Of a stretch of 64,000 nucleotides of DNA, positions 37,327 to 46,808 are shown one piece after another. How positions within the stretch are numbered: the first letter of the stretch is position 1; every line of letters starts with the position of its first letter. The notes below the pieces were generated by a model, which saw only the letters and a program-made list of their open reading frames with translations, was not told where the DNA came from and ran no database searches. The stretch lies in NCBI RefSeq assembly GCF_022921055.1, contig NZ_CP095061.1, positions 1,837,501 to 1,901,500 of the forward strand, read 5' to 3'. Origin of the DNA: Hymenobacter volaticus (GTDB lineage Bacteria; Bacteroidota; Bacteroidia; Cytophagales; Hymenobacteraceae). The position numbers were made by a program, and so were the translations under genes.

Positions 37327-38439
37327 TTACTTCAAGCGAACTAGCGTAGCCCCATATCCGAACTTCTCTTTGCGAGAATCTTCAAAGAACTTGATGTCTT
37401 TGTTACGGCTTAGCAGCTTATGAAGCTCTTTGCGGAGGGTGCCACTGCCTGAGCCGTGAATGAACACTATTTCATGCATGTTGGTGGCCAAAGCACGGCT
37501 AAGTGTATCTTCAAACGCCTCGATCTGCAACTTCAATATAGCCGTGTTCGATAGGTCCTGTGCACCATCGGGCAGAAGTGCTTCCAAGTGAAGGTCTACT
37601 TCATGAGGCGGAGCGACAATGGCCTTGGCCGCTTCTGGAGCGGGGGCCACCGCCGCAGGTTTAGCAGGAGCATTGCCGCTGAGTTGAGCTTTCAGCGTTT
37701 CGGCTAGCTTCTCGGGAGCAATTGCAACTGGAGCGGCTGGTTTCTCATCGAGCTGGAAAAGATAAGCATCCTGCTTCAGCACGGGCGCTTCGCGGCGGCT
37801 AGTGTAGAAGCTACCCGCACGAAACTGAGTGCGCTTGGTAATTAGTTCGTAAGCAGTTGTGCCATTTACTCGGTGAGGAAGCAGCTGCACCACCACCGCT
37901 GGCCACTGATCGAAGTCTTTAAGGTGAAAGTGACCTAGGGCAACACTCACTGCTTTGGGCCCAAGCTTGTCTGACGTCAGGCCGCGGTATTGCTCGCGCC
38001 GCTCTTCTCCATATGTGAACAGCACATCAGTGTCAGTATTATTAATGATGTGCACTGATAACAGTTCTGGCGACTGGTGACTTAAGGCTAGATACAACCC
38101 CTTGGGAGCCGGCTGGGGCACTGTAGCCTTGGGAGGAGCAGGTTGCACCGCTCCACTTCCCGCTGCAGGTGCCGCCGCTCTCGGCAATGTTGGTTGGTTG
38201 ACCTTCCCCGACTTAGCAGCTTTGGCTGCTTTAGCTACGTCGCGTGGAGCCACAGGCCCTTGCGACATCGTGCCAAACGCTTTCTGCTCATCAGCGGCTA
38301 TTACCACTACCTCTCGGCGCAGCACCGGAATCGTGAAATCATTGTCAATGGCTACTTCTACCAATTCATCGCTGAGCAGGCGAGTGATGATGCCCTGCTC
38401 ACGACCAGTTAATAAGCGTACTCTATCTCCTACATTCAT
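37327..38439 (-). CDS. DUF2027 and Smr domain protein
   Basis: A 370-aa protein. The N-terminal SH3-like barrel (about residues 1-48, MNVGDRVRLLTGREQG) is followed by an Ala/Pro linker and a DUF2027 beta-domain (about 112-240, GLYLALSHQSPELLSVHIINN). A second linker precedes a C-terminal Smr domain (about 285-370) with EVDLHLEAL and the hallmark HGSGSGTLRKEL. Smr domains are nucleases or nucleic-acid binders, as in MutS2. This MutS-less arrangement is typical of Bacteroidota, with no proven function I know of. It is preceded by a TACTTTTG box. Confidence 0.85.
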   Translation of the reverse strand: MNVGDRVRLLTGREQGIITRLLSDELVEVAIDNDFTIPVLRREVVVIAADEQKAFGTMSQGPVAPRDVAKAAKAAKSGKVNQPTLPRAAAPAAGSGAVQPAPPKATVPQPAPKGLYLALSHQSPELLSVHIINNTDTDVLFTYGEERREQYRGLTSDKLGPKAVSVALGHFHLKDFDQWPAVVVQLLPHRVNGTTAYELITKRTQFRAGSFYTSRREAPVLKQDAYLFQLDEKPAAPVAIAPEKLAETLKAQLSGNAPAKPAAVAPAPEAAKAIVAPPHEVDLHLEALLPDGAQDLSNTAILKLQIEAFEDTLSRALATNMHEIVFIHGSGSGTLRKELHKLLSRNKDIKFFEDSRKEKFGYGATLVRLK

Positions 38440-38475
38440 GTCGGTAAGGCAATGGGTGCGAATTCAAACAAAGAG

Positions 38476-38483
38476 CAAAAGTA
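38476..38483 (-). promoter_or_regulatory. Candidate -7 box (TACTTTTG) of the Smr-domain gene
   Basis: On the minus strand TACTTTTG lies 36 bp before the ATG at 38439, matching TAnnTTTG. No clear -33 TTTG. Confidence 0.4.
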
Positions 38484-40871
38484 GCTCAGAGTTACATGCT
38501 TTAGCTTGAGCTCAAGCATTTCGCTTTCTTACGTAAGACAATCGCTTTTCACCTTACCGAAAAGTAAAAACGTTCTTTATAGCACTGTACTTCTTACTGA
38601 GGCCATTATCATAGGAGTAAAAATGTTTGCACAACAAGTTAAAGTCTCATCTGAAAGCGACCGTTCTCTATACTATATAATAGAATAGAGCGCAGCCGAT
38701 CATTATGACACCAGCTACATCACTTATAGCAATGCGATAATCTAACAATGCTATTAGTATGTTCACTGGTCATATCCAGTGGCCGGCAAACATCCGCTGC
38801 CAGTGGCAGGCACGTCAAATCAAGCAAATAAGTGATAACAGCTGCAGCTTGATTGGATTGGTTCTAATAAGTACAAGCTATTCGACTGCTGAGGTCAGCG
38901 TTTACTCGCTACTTAGAACAGAAGCACTTCCAATGCTGACTCTGTACCTCTCGCACTACATCCCTTAGCAAAGAGGTGGTTGAAAGGGCCAAACGCTAGA
39001 TTATCACTCCAGCGAGCAAATAAGACTACCGGCTGTTAGTGCCCTGTATCACAGAAACTGGTCTAAACTCTTCTCTCGTGCCATCCAACTCTGGTCTAGA
39101 CTCACCTTGCATAAGACTGGCTAGATGAACAGTATTTATACTACCACTTTCCTTCCTGTTGAAGTTGTTCATAATAGACAGCGTCAATGAGGTTTGAGAT
39201 GAGAAGTGCAGGTACGTCAAGTATGGAGCTGAAGTCGCTTAAAGTCGTCGTTTATGTGGTTTGTGGTGGTAATGTATGTTCAAAAACTTCTTTTAAAAAC
39301 ATTTAATCAAAAAATAATCTAGTCTACCCTACACCTGTCGTTGCACAATGCTTACCTAGTATAATTGTATTATTTCTAACATGTACATTGGGCCACTATC
39401 CTAAAAATTTGGTATTTAGACCAAACTCCTACTGGTAATTGACTGTAAATCAAGGTTATACAAAAATTAGAGTTTTCGCTAGGGAAATGTGATTAGCAAT
39501 GTACATACACCAAAGCGTGCTAACATCTCTTTTGTTGTATTAGGCTAAGCAAATGCCATAATTTTGTAACTCTTTCAAGGTGTAGTGTCATGCTCAAGGA
39601 TTGCAGGGTACTTATGAAATCAAAGCTCTGTAAGCTTAATAAAAGGTAGCTGCTAGATTAAAATTGCTTTAATCCGATAGGCGGGTACCTTTATGCTATT
39701 TAGCCCTAGAATCGATATAATATTCTTTGGAAGTGGGCTTTGTAGTTGTTCAGCGTGTATGTTAAGCAGTTAGCTGCAAAGGAATAATCACACAATATAG
39801 GTAAAAATACAATATGTGCGTGTTGAGAGCAACAATTAAGATAGAAGCAGCAGTACAAAGTATAATATTAGTATTTTTTAATATTTAGAAACAGGTCTGT
39901 TTACATAGTTGATTCTTCTAGTAGAGAAGTCTGGCGTTATAGCATTCTGTTAGCTATGCTGAAAGTTGACACAAATCGTTCTCGTATGAACAAGATTTTG
40001 CACTCTTCGAGATTTAGAGCTGAAAGCGGCACTATGCTTGCTGACTGGAGTTTCGTTTTTAGGATTTAAACACCGCTAATTAGGAAATACGCTTACTATA
40101 CCTAAAGATCAATCTAGTTTAATGATTGGTAATCAAGCTTTTAAGCCTGATAACAGATTGAAATGGATACTGGATTTCATTTATTGTGATTATTTAATTT
40201 TGCATTTTTATTATCATTTATAAATTTTTAAAGAAAATTACGTTTACACCCAACTTTTTTTGAGGCCCTTTTTAGGCTTGTTTAAGGCAGGTCTAAACCT
40301 GCGGTTATTCTATAGTTCATGGTTAACCGATGTTGCTCATTTGCACTGTGAGCGCAAATTTCTAGTTCATGTTAGCTATATCAAATGACCAAATACAATA
40401 GTCATCTGCCCTCTATTTTGTCTCATAATTGGAACACTTAGATAGGTGCTACACTACGTAACGTCTAGGGCGGTCGGTTTGGATATCACGGGTTATTCAT
40501 AACTTGCGGTAGAAATAGAGAAAGCCAGTATCACTTTCCTGAGGTGATTATTGGATAAAAGTAGAGTTCAGTAGTGAGAAGTTGTTGCCTTCTAAAAGAG
40601 CTGAAATAGTAGTAGACTAGCTAAGCGAAAGAAGTTAAGAACCTTCAATAAAAGCTGTAAATCCTTGTTTTTGAAGGGATTTCAGTAAAAGCCTAGCTAG
40701 CTGTTTCTGACTTGCTCGCTTTAGCTAGGTGGTAATTCAACGACTCTTATGCATGGGTTGCATAGGTGTTCGCACTACCAAATACAAATCTTAAAGATCC
40801 GTTCTTAAAAAGATTTGAAAAGTACAATAAAACAAAAAGGCATAGCCGCAAAAAAGTGCTAATCCGTTAGC
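38484..40871. other. AT-rich gene-poor region of about 2.4 kb
   Basis: No credible protein gene. Base composition is visibly more AT-rich than the flanking genes, especially 40080-40260. A small hairpin GCAGGTCTAAACCTGC lies at 40287-40302 and another (CACTGG/CCAGTG) at 38764-38781. TAATTTTG at 40195-40202 resembles a -7 box on the + strand. A 48-64 aa frame on the minus strand (39026-39220) is the only short frame worth a check. No tRNA, rRNA or known riboswitch was recognised. The region may be the leader of the downstream surface-protein genes or eroded foreign DNA. Confidence 0.5.
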
Positions 40872-40898
40872 GTGTTCATTTCAACCTTTTCTTCTGTA

Positions 40899-42946
40899 AT
40901 GGTCAAATCCACAGCCCGTACGTTAAAGCACTACTCACCCATTTTTGGAAAAGCTGATCAACAGCCGAACTACCAAAATGGACTAGTAGAAGCTGCCCAG
41001 ACTGAATGCCCTTCACTAGAAAAATTGTCTTGTGGAACTACTACTAGTAGTGAGGCAAAATCCAAGAAGCAGTGGTATCAGAGTTCAGCCTTCAGAAAAT
41101 TTCAACTTATCTGTGGCGTAGCACTCCCATTCCTCACAAATAGCACTGCATTTGGCCAAACTCCAACTCCCTTCTTAACTAGCAAGACATTAGGAACCCC
41201 AAGAAATACCACCGTAGTAGCTTCGGGTGGGGGAGACGCCACTGACTATCTGCAACTGGCGCAGAATTATTCGCTTGCAGCGGGCATGGAGTACCGTTAT
41301 GGCACCCCTAGTACTGTATCCGATAACGGTATTCCTACTCTATATCAGCCTAGTAGCCGTCGTTTCGACAACCACGGGAACGGTAGTGGTTGGGACTATC
41401 AGATTGGTTCTCAGGATATTTCGAAAAACGACTACATGTCTAACCACGCGCAGTTGCTGTTTGTGCCCGATGCTATGACGCATCCTGGCTTAGCAGTAGT
41501 GCAGACGATGGTAATGGCAGAAGGTACCGTGAGCGAAAAGCCTGAGTTACCGTGGGTATATTATGGAGGGGGTAACCCAATCATAGATTTGGTAACTCGC
41601 TTAAACTACGTACTTACTAACGGTGGACCATTACGCCAGCCTACAGCGGTAGCTCACTCCTACGGACAAGATACTTGGTCAACAAATAGCCTCGTAACAT
41701 TTCAATCTGGCCTTGTTGCCGCATTCGGGAGCAACACTGGCCCGGGTAACGTAGCGGTAAAGCTAGCACCAGGCAAAGTGCCTACAGCCATTGCTATCAC
41801 TCCCAACAACGAGTTTGCTCTCGTAACCGTGTGGGACACCAACCAGCGTAAAGGGCAAGTAGCCGTGCTAGCTTTAGGTACAGGCAATAGCTTCTGGGGC
41901 GACTGGTCGGAAAACTATCCGGGTTTCCGTAACAAAGGCCTCTTCACTTTCATGAAGATTCTAGGCTACGTGGACCTGCCTGGAATGACGCAGCCGACTG
42001 AAATTTGCACGGCAACGGACTACACAGCTAGCAGCGACGACAACGATTCTTGGCTGGTATCGGCCGACGGTCGTGACCGTCGCTACGAAGCGAGGGAGCT
42101 GCCGTTCAGCAACGAAACCAATCGAGTAAGCTTTATTTCGGGTGGCAACCGTGGACGCTACTCGCGGAGCGGTTACGCTACAATCATCAGCAAGGCGGAA
42201 AAGAAAGTTATTTTCTTGGACCTGAAGCCTTTGTTCTCGCAGATGTACAACATGTACCTCACGTCGCGCAGCAACTTCTTGCTCACTCAAAACACAGGCA
42301 TGCTGCCTAACCAGTGGCCTTATTCCTTCGACAACGCTCCGGGTTCGGCTCCGACTGTAGCCAAAGTAGTGGACATGGCGCAGGCTCCCACAGCAGTTCG
42401 TGCCAACATCGTTCCCGGCTACAACCAAGCTTACGTCGCTACTCAAGATGGAACGTTGCATTTGTTTAGTGTAGGTGGCTATAGTACTACCAACGGGGGA
42501 CGCCAGCTGATATCAGAGAAGTAGGAAGTGTAGCGGTAGGTAGCAACCCAACAAGCATTGCGTACTCGAAGAATAAGGGTTACAATAATGATGCCAATAC
42601 TAGTAATATCGGCAAGGAACTTATCGTGTGTTCACGCGGTGAGCGGGCCATCAAGTGGGTACAGCTTAGCGGAAACTCGGCTACTGTTACGAAAACTCTG
42701 CGCGATACCCGCATGAAAGACCCAGTATGGGTAGAAGACAACGACAACCATGGTAGCGAGGTGCCAGTTGTGAGCGTAAGCGACTACAGTGGTAAGCAGC
42801 TGCTGAACTACCGCTATGGCAACATCATTTTCCACACCAACGGCGGCAACACCTACGGCATAGGAGGAAATGGCCAGTTCGAATGTGGCGGAGCTTACCA
42901 GTTACAGGGCCGTCCATTCCAGGTTTCTGGTAGCAACGTTCCATAG
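40899..42946 (+). pseudogene. Large secreted beta-propeller-like protein, one frameshift
   Basis: About 682 aa when repaired. The N-terminus has a long basic lead (from MVKSTARTLK) before a signal-like hydrophobic stretch (FQLICGVALPFLTNSTAFGQ). The body contains repeat units like KVPTAIAITPNNEFALVTV and APTAVRANIVPGYNQAYVAT, reminiscent of YVTN/YncE-type beta-propellers. The frame is lost after TTNGG. Adding a G to the G5 run at 42495-42499 continues as TPADIREVGSVAVGSNPTSIAYSK to the stop at 42946. No T9SS tail is visible. I do not recognise the family. An in-frame start at 40872 is also possible. It is followed by the PA14 surface protein. Confidence 0.65.
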
Positions 42947-43261
42947 GGAAATCATCCCCACAGCTAGTTTAAACGGTATTTTCCTTTTGCCCGCCACTGC
43001 CAAGATGCACGGCATTTTATAAGGCGGGAGCCTGCACAGTATCACCTTGATATTGTAAGCCGGCCTTGAAATAAGAGCCTCTCAGGCTAGCATCCTTTCG
43101 GGGTTGGTAGGCCGCGCTTTGACCCCACGCGGCGCCATTGGTTGCAATCCGACATCCTTAATGGATTGAATGAAATGGCCCGGGGCAAAGCAAGGACCAC
43201 ATCTTCTAAATGATTTAAGAGCAAGTAGTAGCGAAATGCTACGCACTAAACGGGATTTTTC

Positions 43262-45559
43262 ATGAAACAAAACCATACTGCGCAAAGCATGCTCCACTGG
43301 ATTTGGACTTTCATCTTCGCCAAGACACCGAAGTTTACCCTGCTGACTCTACTAGCAGTACTCTCTTTCGCACTTCCAGGTTACAGCCAAAACGTTTGGT
43401 TGGGAATGAAATTTACGGTAGGAAACAATCCTATACGTGTGACCGACCTAGGCCGGGTCCGCGTGGTTGGAAACAGCCAATCGCACACCGTGAAACTAGT
43501 ACAAGCCAGCAATGGTGCTGACGTAGCTTCGGGCTCTGTGAGCATCAACATGGCAGGTGGCACCGAAGGGCAATTCAACTACGTAGCCCTTTCTAGCCCT
43601 GTAACGCTGGCTGCAAACACAGCTTACTACTTGGTAAGCGAGGAAACGACCGGCGGCGACTATTGGCACGATTCCAACACGGCTGTTACTACTGATGCAA
43701 TAGCAGCATGTAACGGACCTGTTTCAGGTACTGGCAACACCTTTACTGTCGAGTCGAACAACGCTAACACCAGCTATGTACCGCTCGATTTCCGCTACAC
43801 CAACTCGTCGCAACTCACTATGCGCAATGCTGACAATCCAGCTAATGCAGTGAATGGCGTTGACTATTCTTACTACCATGGTACATGGAACAATGTGCCG
43901 AACTTTAGCGCCTTGACGGCGGTTAAAACCGGCGAGCAAACGGGCTTCTCATTGGCACCCCGCACCCGCACTGATGAGTTTGGCTTCCGCTTCATGGGCT
44001 ACGTAGATGTGCCAACCGATGGTACTTACACTTTCTACACGTCTTCTGACGACGGTTCGATCCTCAACATTGGTGGAGCCGTAGTAGTAAACAACGATGG
44101 CCTGCACGGTCAAGCAGAGAAGTCGGGCACCATTGCCTTAAAAGCTGGCAAGCACGCCATTACGGTTAATTATTTCGACAACTCTGGCAGCGGAGACATC
44201 TTGAACGTGAGCTACGCCGGACCTGGCATCAGCAAGCAAATCATTCCTGCTTCGGCTCTCTACCGCAGCTCTAACCCTAACACGGGCAATACGGGTAATC
44301 CAAGCCCAACCCCAGTAGCAGCGCTTCGTCCTGCAGATAACCCAGCCAACGCCGTAAGTGGCTTGTCGTATGCCTACTACCAAGGTGCTTGGAGCGACGT
44401 ACCAACTTTCAGCTCGCTGACTCCAGTTAAAACTGGCGACGTAACGAGCTTCTCGTTGGCACCACGCACTCGCAACGACGATTTCGCTTTCAACTACACC
44501 GGCTACATTGATGTGCCGACCGATGGCACGTACACCTTCTACACGTCTTCCGACGACGGTTCGATTCTTTCTATCGGCCAAACCGTAGTAGTAGACAACA
44601 ACGGCTTGCACGCCTCACAAGAGCGTTCCGGCGCAATCGGCTTGAAAGCTGGTAAGCATGCCATTACCGTAGGCTTCTTCGAAAGAGGCGGTGGTGAAGT
44701 TCTGAACGTGAGCTACGAAGGTCCAGGCATCAGCAAGCAATCTATTCCTGCTTCGGCCCTCTACCGTACTTCCTCAACTGTTGCGCCAGCGCCAGGTCTG
44801 CGTAACCCCGACAACCCAAGTGATGCAGTAAGCGGCTTGTCATACGCCTACTACCAAGGATCTTGGAGCACTGTGCCTGTCTTCAGCTCGCTGACCCCGG
44901 TTAAAACGGGTAACATAGCTTCCTTCTCGTTGGAACCACGTACTCGCAACGACAGCTTCGCTTTCAGCTACACCGGCTATATCGACGTACCAGCAGACGG
45001 CACGTACACTTTCTTCACCACGTCCGATGACGGCTCGGTGCTCTCAATTGGTGAGACCGTAGTAGTTGACAACAACGGCTTGCACGCCGAGCAAGAGCGT
45101 TCGGGCACCATCGGCTTGAAAGCTGGTAAGCATGCGATTACTGTGGGCTACTTCGAAAGATCCGGCCAAGAGGTGTTCAGCGTGAGCTACGACGGTCCTG
45201 GTTTTGATAAGCAAGTTATTCCTGCCTCGATTCTGTACCGCTCGGCTGGCGCTTCGGTTGCCAAAGTAGCAACTGTATCTTCCGATGCCTCTGTTTCAGC
45301 TTTGCCAACTGCTCCGCTATCTGTTTATCCTAACCCAAGCACCGATGGCCGCCCAACTATCACTTGGCAGGCAAAACAAGCTCAAGACGTAACATTGCGC
45401 ATCTTCAACAAGCAAGGGACATTGGTAAGCTTGCTCACGCGCTCAGTTCCAGCAGGCGAATCGTCTTTCCAGTTGCCGAGCACTTTGGTTAGCGGTACCT
45501 ACTACTTCAGAGCTACTGTCGACGGCGAACCACAGAACTTCACGCTCGTCGTAGAATAA
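43262..45559 (+). CDS. Triple PA14-domain secreted protein with T9SS sorting tail
   Basis: Surface or secreted protein of 765 aa. A hydrophobic signal region (about residues 15-43, FTLLTLLAVLSFALPGYSQ) precedes a DUF4082-like beta-sandwich (about 44-187, WLGMKFTVGNNPIRV). Three tandem PA14 domains follow (about 188-337, 357-502, 514-661), each with DVP.DGTYTF.T.SDDGS and LKAGKHAITV. PA14 domains bind carbohydrates. The last 80 residues are a type A T9SS C-terminal sorting domain (SVYPNPSTDGRPTI, ending PQNFTLVVE). It should be exported by the PorX-controlled T9SS. A polysaccharide-binding or adhesion role is inferred from the domains. Confidence 0.88.
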   Translation: MKQNHTAQSMLHWIWTFIFAKTPKFTLLTLLAVLSFALPGYSQNVWLGMKFTVGNNPIRVTDLGRVRVVGNSQSHTVKLVQASNGADVASGSVSINMAGGTEGQFNYVALSSPVTLAANTAYYLVSEETTGGDYWHDSNTAVTTDAIAACNGPVSGTGNTFTVESNNANTSYVPLDFRYTNSSQLTMRNADNPANAVNGVDYSYYHGTWNNVPNFSALTAVKTGEQTGFSLAPRTRTDEFGFRFMGYVDVPTDGTYTFYTSSDDGSILNIGGAVVVNNDGLHGQAEKSGTIALKAGKHAITVNYFDNSGSGDILNVSYAGPGISKQIIPASALYRSSNPNTGNTGNPSPTPVAALRPADNPANAVSGLSYAYYQGAWSDVPTFSSLTPVKTGDVTSFSLAPRTRNDDFAFNYTGYIDVPTDGTYTFYTSSDDGSILSIGQTVVVDNNGLHASQERSGAIGLKAGKHAITVGFFERGGGEVLNVSYEGPGISKQSIPASALYRTSSTVAPAPGLRNPDNPSDAVSGLSYAYYQGSWSTVPVFSSLTPVKTGNIASFSLEPRTRNDSFAFSYTGYIDVPADGTYTFFTTSDDGSVLSIGETVVVDNNGLHAEQERSGTIGLKAGKHAITVGYFERSGQEVFSVSYDGPGFDKQVIPASILYRSAGASVAKVATVSSDASVSALPTAPLSVYPNPSTDGRPTITWQAKQAQDVTLRIFNKQGTLVSLLTRSVPAGESSFQLPSTLVSGTYYFRATVDGEPQNFTLVVE
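43824..45246 (+). repeat. Three tandem PA14-coding repeats
   Basis: Three roughly 440-bp units (about 43824-44273, 44330-44770, 44803-45246) are alignable at the DNA level, with units 2 and 3 the most similar. The short spacers encode Pro/Gly/Asn-rich linkers. Recent internal duplication is likely, and such repeats can change copy number by recombination. Confidence 0.8.
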
Positions 45560-45595
45560 GTCAGGATACCTTTAAATAGGTTTCGATTTCAGGCT

Positions 45596-45641
45596 GCAGC
45601 GCCTGTACAGAAAGCTAGAAATAGCTCTGTGCAGGCGCTGC
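45596..45641 (+). terminator. Terminator hairpin after the PA14 gene
   Basis: 45596-45610 pairs with 45627-45641 (15 bp, one G-U pair). It is followed by CATACTTTTT. Confidence 0.8.
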
Positions 45642-45687
45642 ATACTTTTTATCAAGCACACTATATATATAGGAGTAGCAGACCTGC

Positions 45688-46707
45688 TTAGTAATAGAAG
45701 CCGCGGGCTACAAAGCCCCGGCGCTTGTTCCATTCAAGGGCGGGGGCGGGAAGATGGAAAATGCTCGCCACGTAGAATACACGACGCAGCAGCTTGCTTC
45801 TGGTCGGAATGCGGCGCAGGTCAACATCCAAACTCAGATAGTACTGCCGATACGCTTGCAAGCCGGCCGCAGCGTTGGTTGCGGGGTCATTGTATACCAT
45901 TTGTTGACCTCCGTAGCCCACGGCGGGTTGCAGCCAGCGCGGCCATCGTGATTCTGCCGGCAGCCACGCCCCGACGTCGACGCAAAGCCAGTAGGTCTGG
46001 CCGTTGTAGTCTTTCAGGTACTGTTCGGCCAAGCTTTTGCCTAGTACGTTGGGGCGGCGAGCGGCGTAGGGCGTGGTATGAAACGAGTACTTGGGCATGA
46101 TGCGCACTTCCCCCACGCGAGTTGCTGACCAATCAAACCCACCGAACCAAGAAAGTTGGCGGCCAAATCAGTCGCCGATGCGCCGTAAGCCGGGTCGCGC
46201 CCGTCGAGTAACTCAATTGGGCTTTGCAGCAAGAAGCCGACAAAGCCGCCGTACCAGATGGCGCGGCGCTCGGGCACACCGGCCCATTGCAGCATATCTA
46301 CAGCGCCGCGGCTTTCGTGGAAGGCTCCCCAAAAGTGGCCGGCCTTGTCGAGCTGCTTCCATTCGGGAAAATCATTGAACCAGTGAAGCTTGGTTTTCTC
46401 GCCGGTGTACCAGCCTTTGCTTAGCCCGTAGGTGAGTCCTGTGTACGAAACGGCAAGGCCAGCCCGAGCAGGGGTAGGCGCCGGCTCAGGCGAGAAGTAG
46501 CAGTGTCGGGGGCACGGCCCGAGAGGTGAGGGGCCGCGCAGTGGTTTTTGTTGCGGTATCAGGAGCGGTAAGTTGCTGAGCCAGTGCCGAGGCCGTCAGG
46601 AACAAGCTTGTTAGAGTCGCGCTTACGTAGCGGCTCGTGAGCAATCGGCTGCGAGAGAAACGAACGAAAGGAGTGAAATAAGAAGACACCGAGCTACCAT
46701 AATGCAT
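45688..46707 (-). pseudogene. DUF2279-like predicted exported protein, frame broken at two or three sites
   Basis: About 340 aa when repaired. It starts at ATG 46707 with a hydrophobic lead. The body contains LDKAGHFWGAFHESRG, WYGGFVGFLLQSPIELLDG and ASATDLAANFLG, as in DUF2279 proteins, and an aromatic, membrane-barrel-like C-terminal part. One break is repaired by adding a base to the C5 run at 46110-46114 (QQLAWG joins EVRIMPKYSF). Upstream, the change between the leader frame and YTGLTYGLSKGWYTG needs either two added bases (G5 at 46508-46512 and G4 at 46471-46474) or one removed base. Function is unknown. It is divergent from the amylase-family gene. Confidence 0.6.
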
Positions 46708-46808
46708 TGGCAAAGCTACAAACAAAAGCTGCTGCGGATTGGTAAGCTGACTGTGCAGATTGCTCTACCTTTGGCCTTGATTGTAGCACAATTCCCACTT
46801 CTTTTTTG

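Noticed and set aside
38506..38968. Short plus-strand frames (60 and 69 aa) in the AT-rich gap
   Set aside because: Composition and lack of start context make them look like random open frames.
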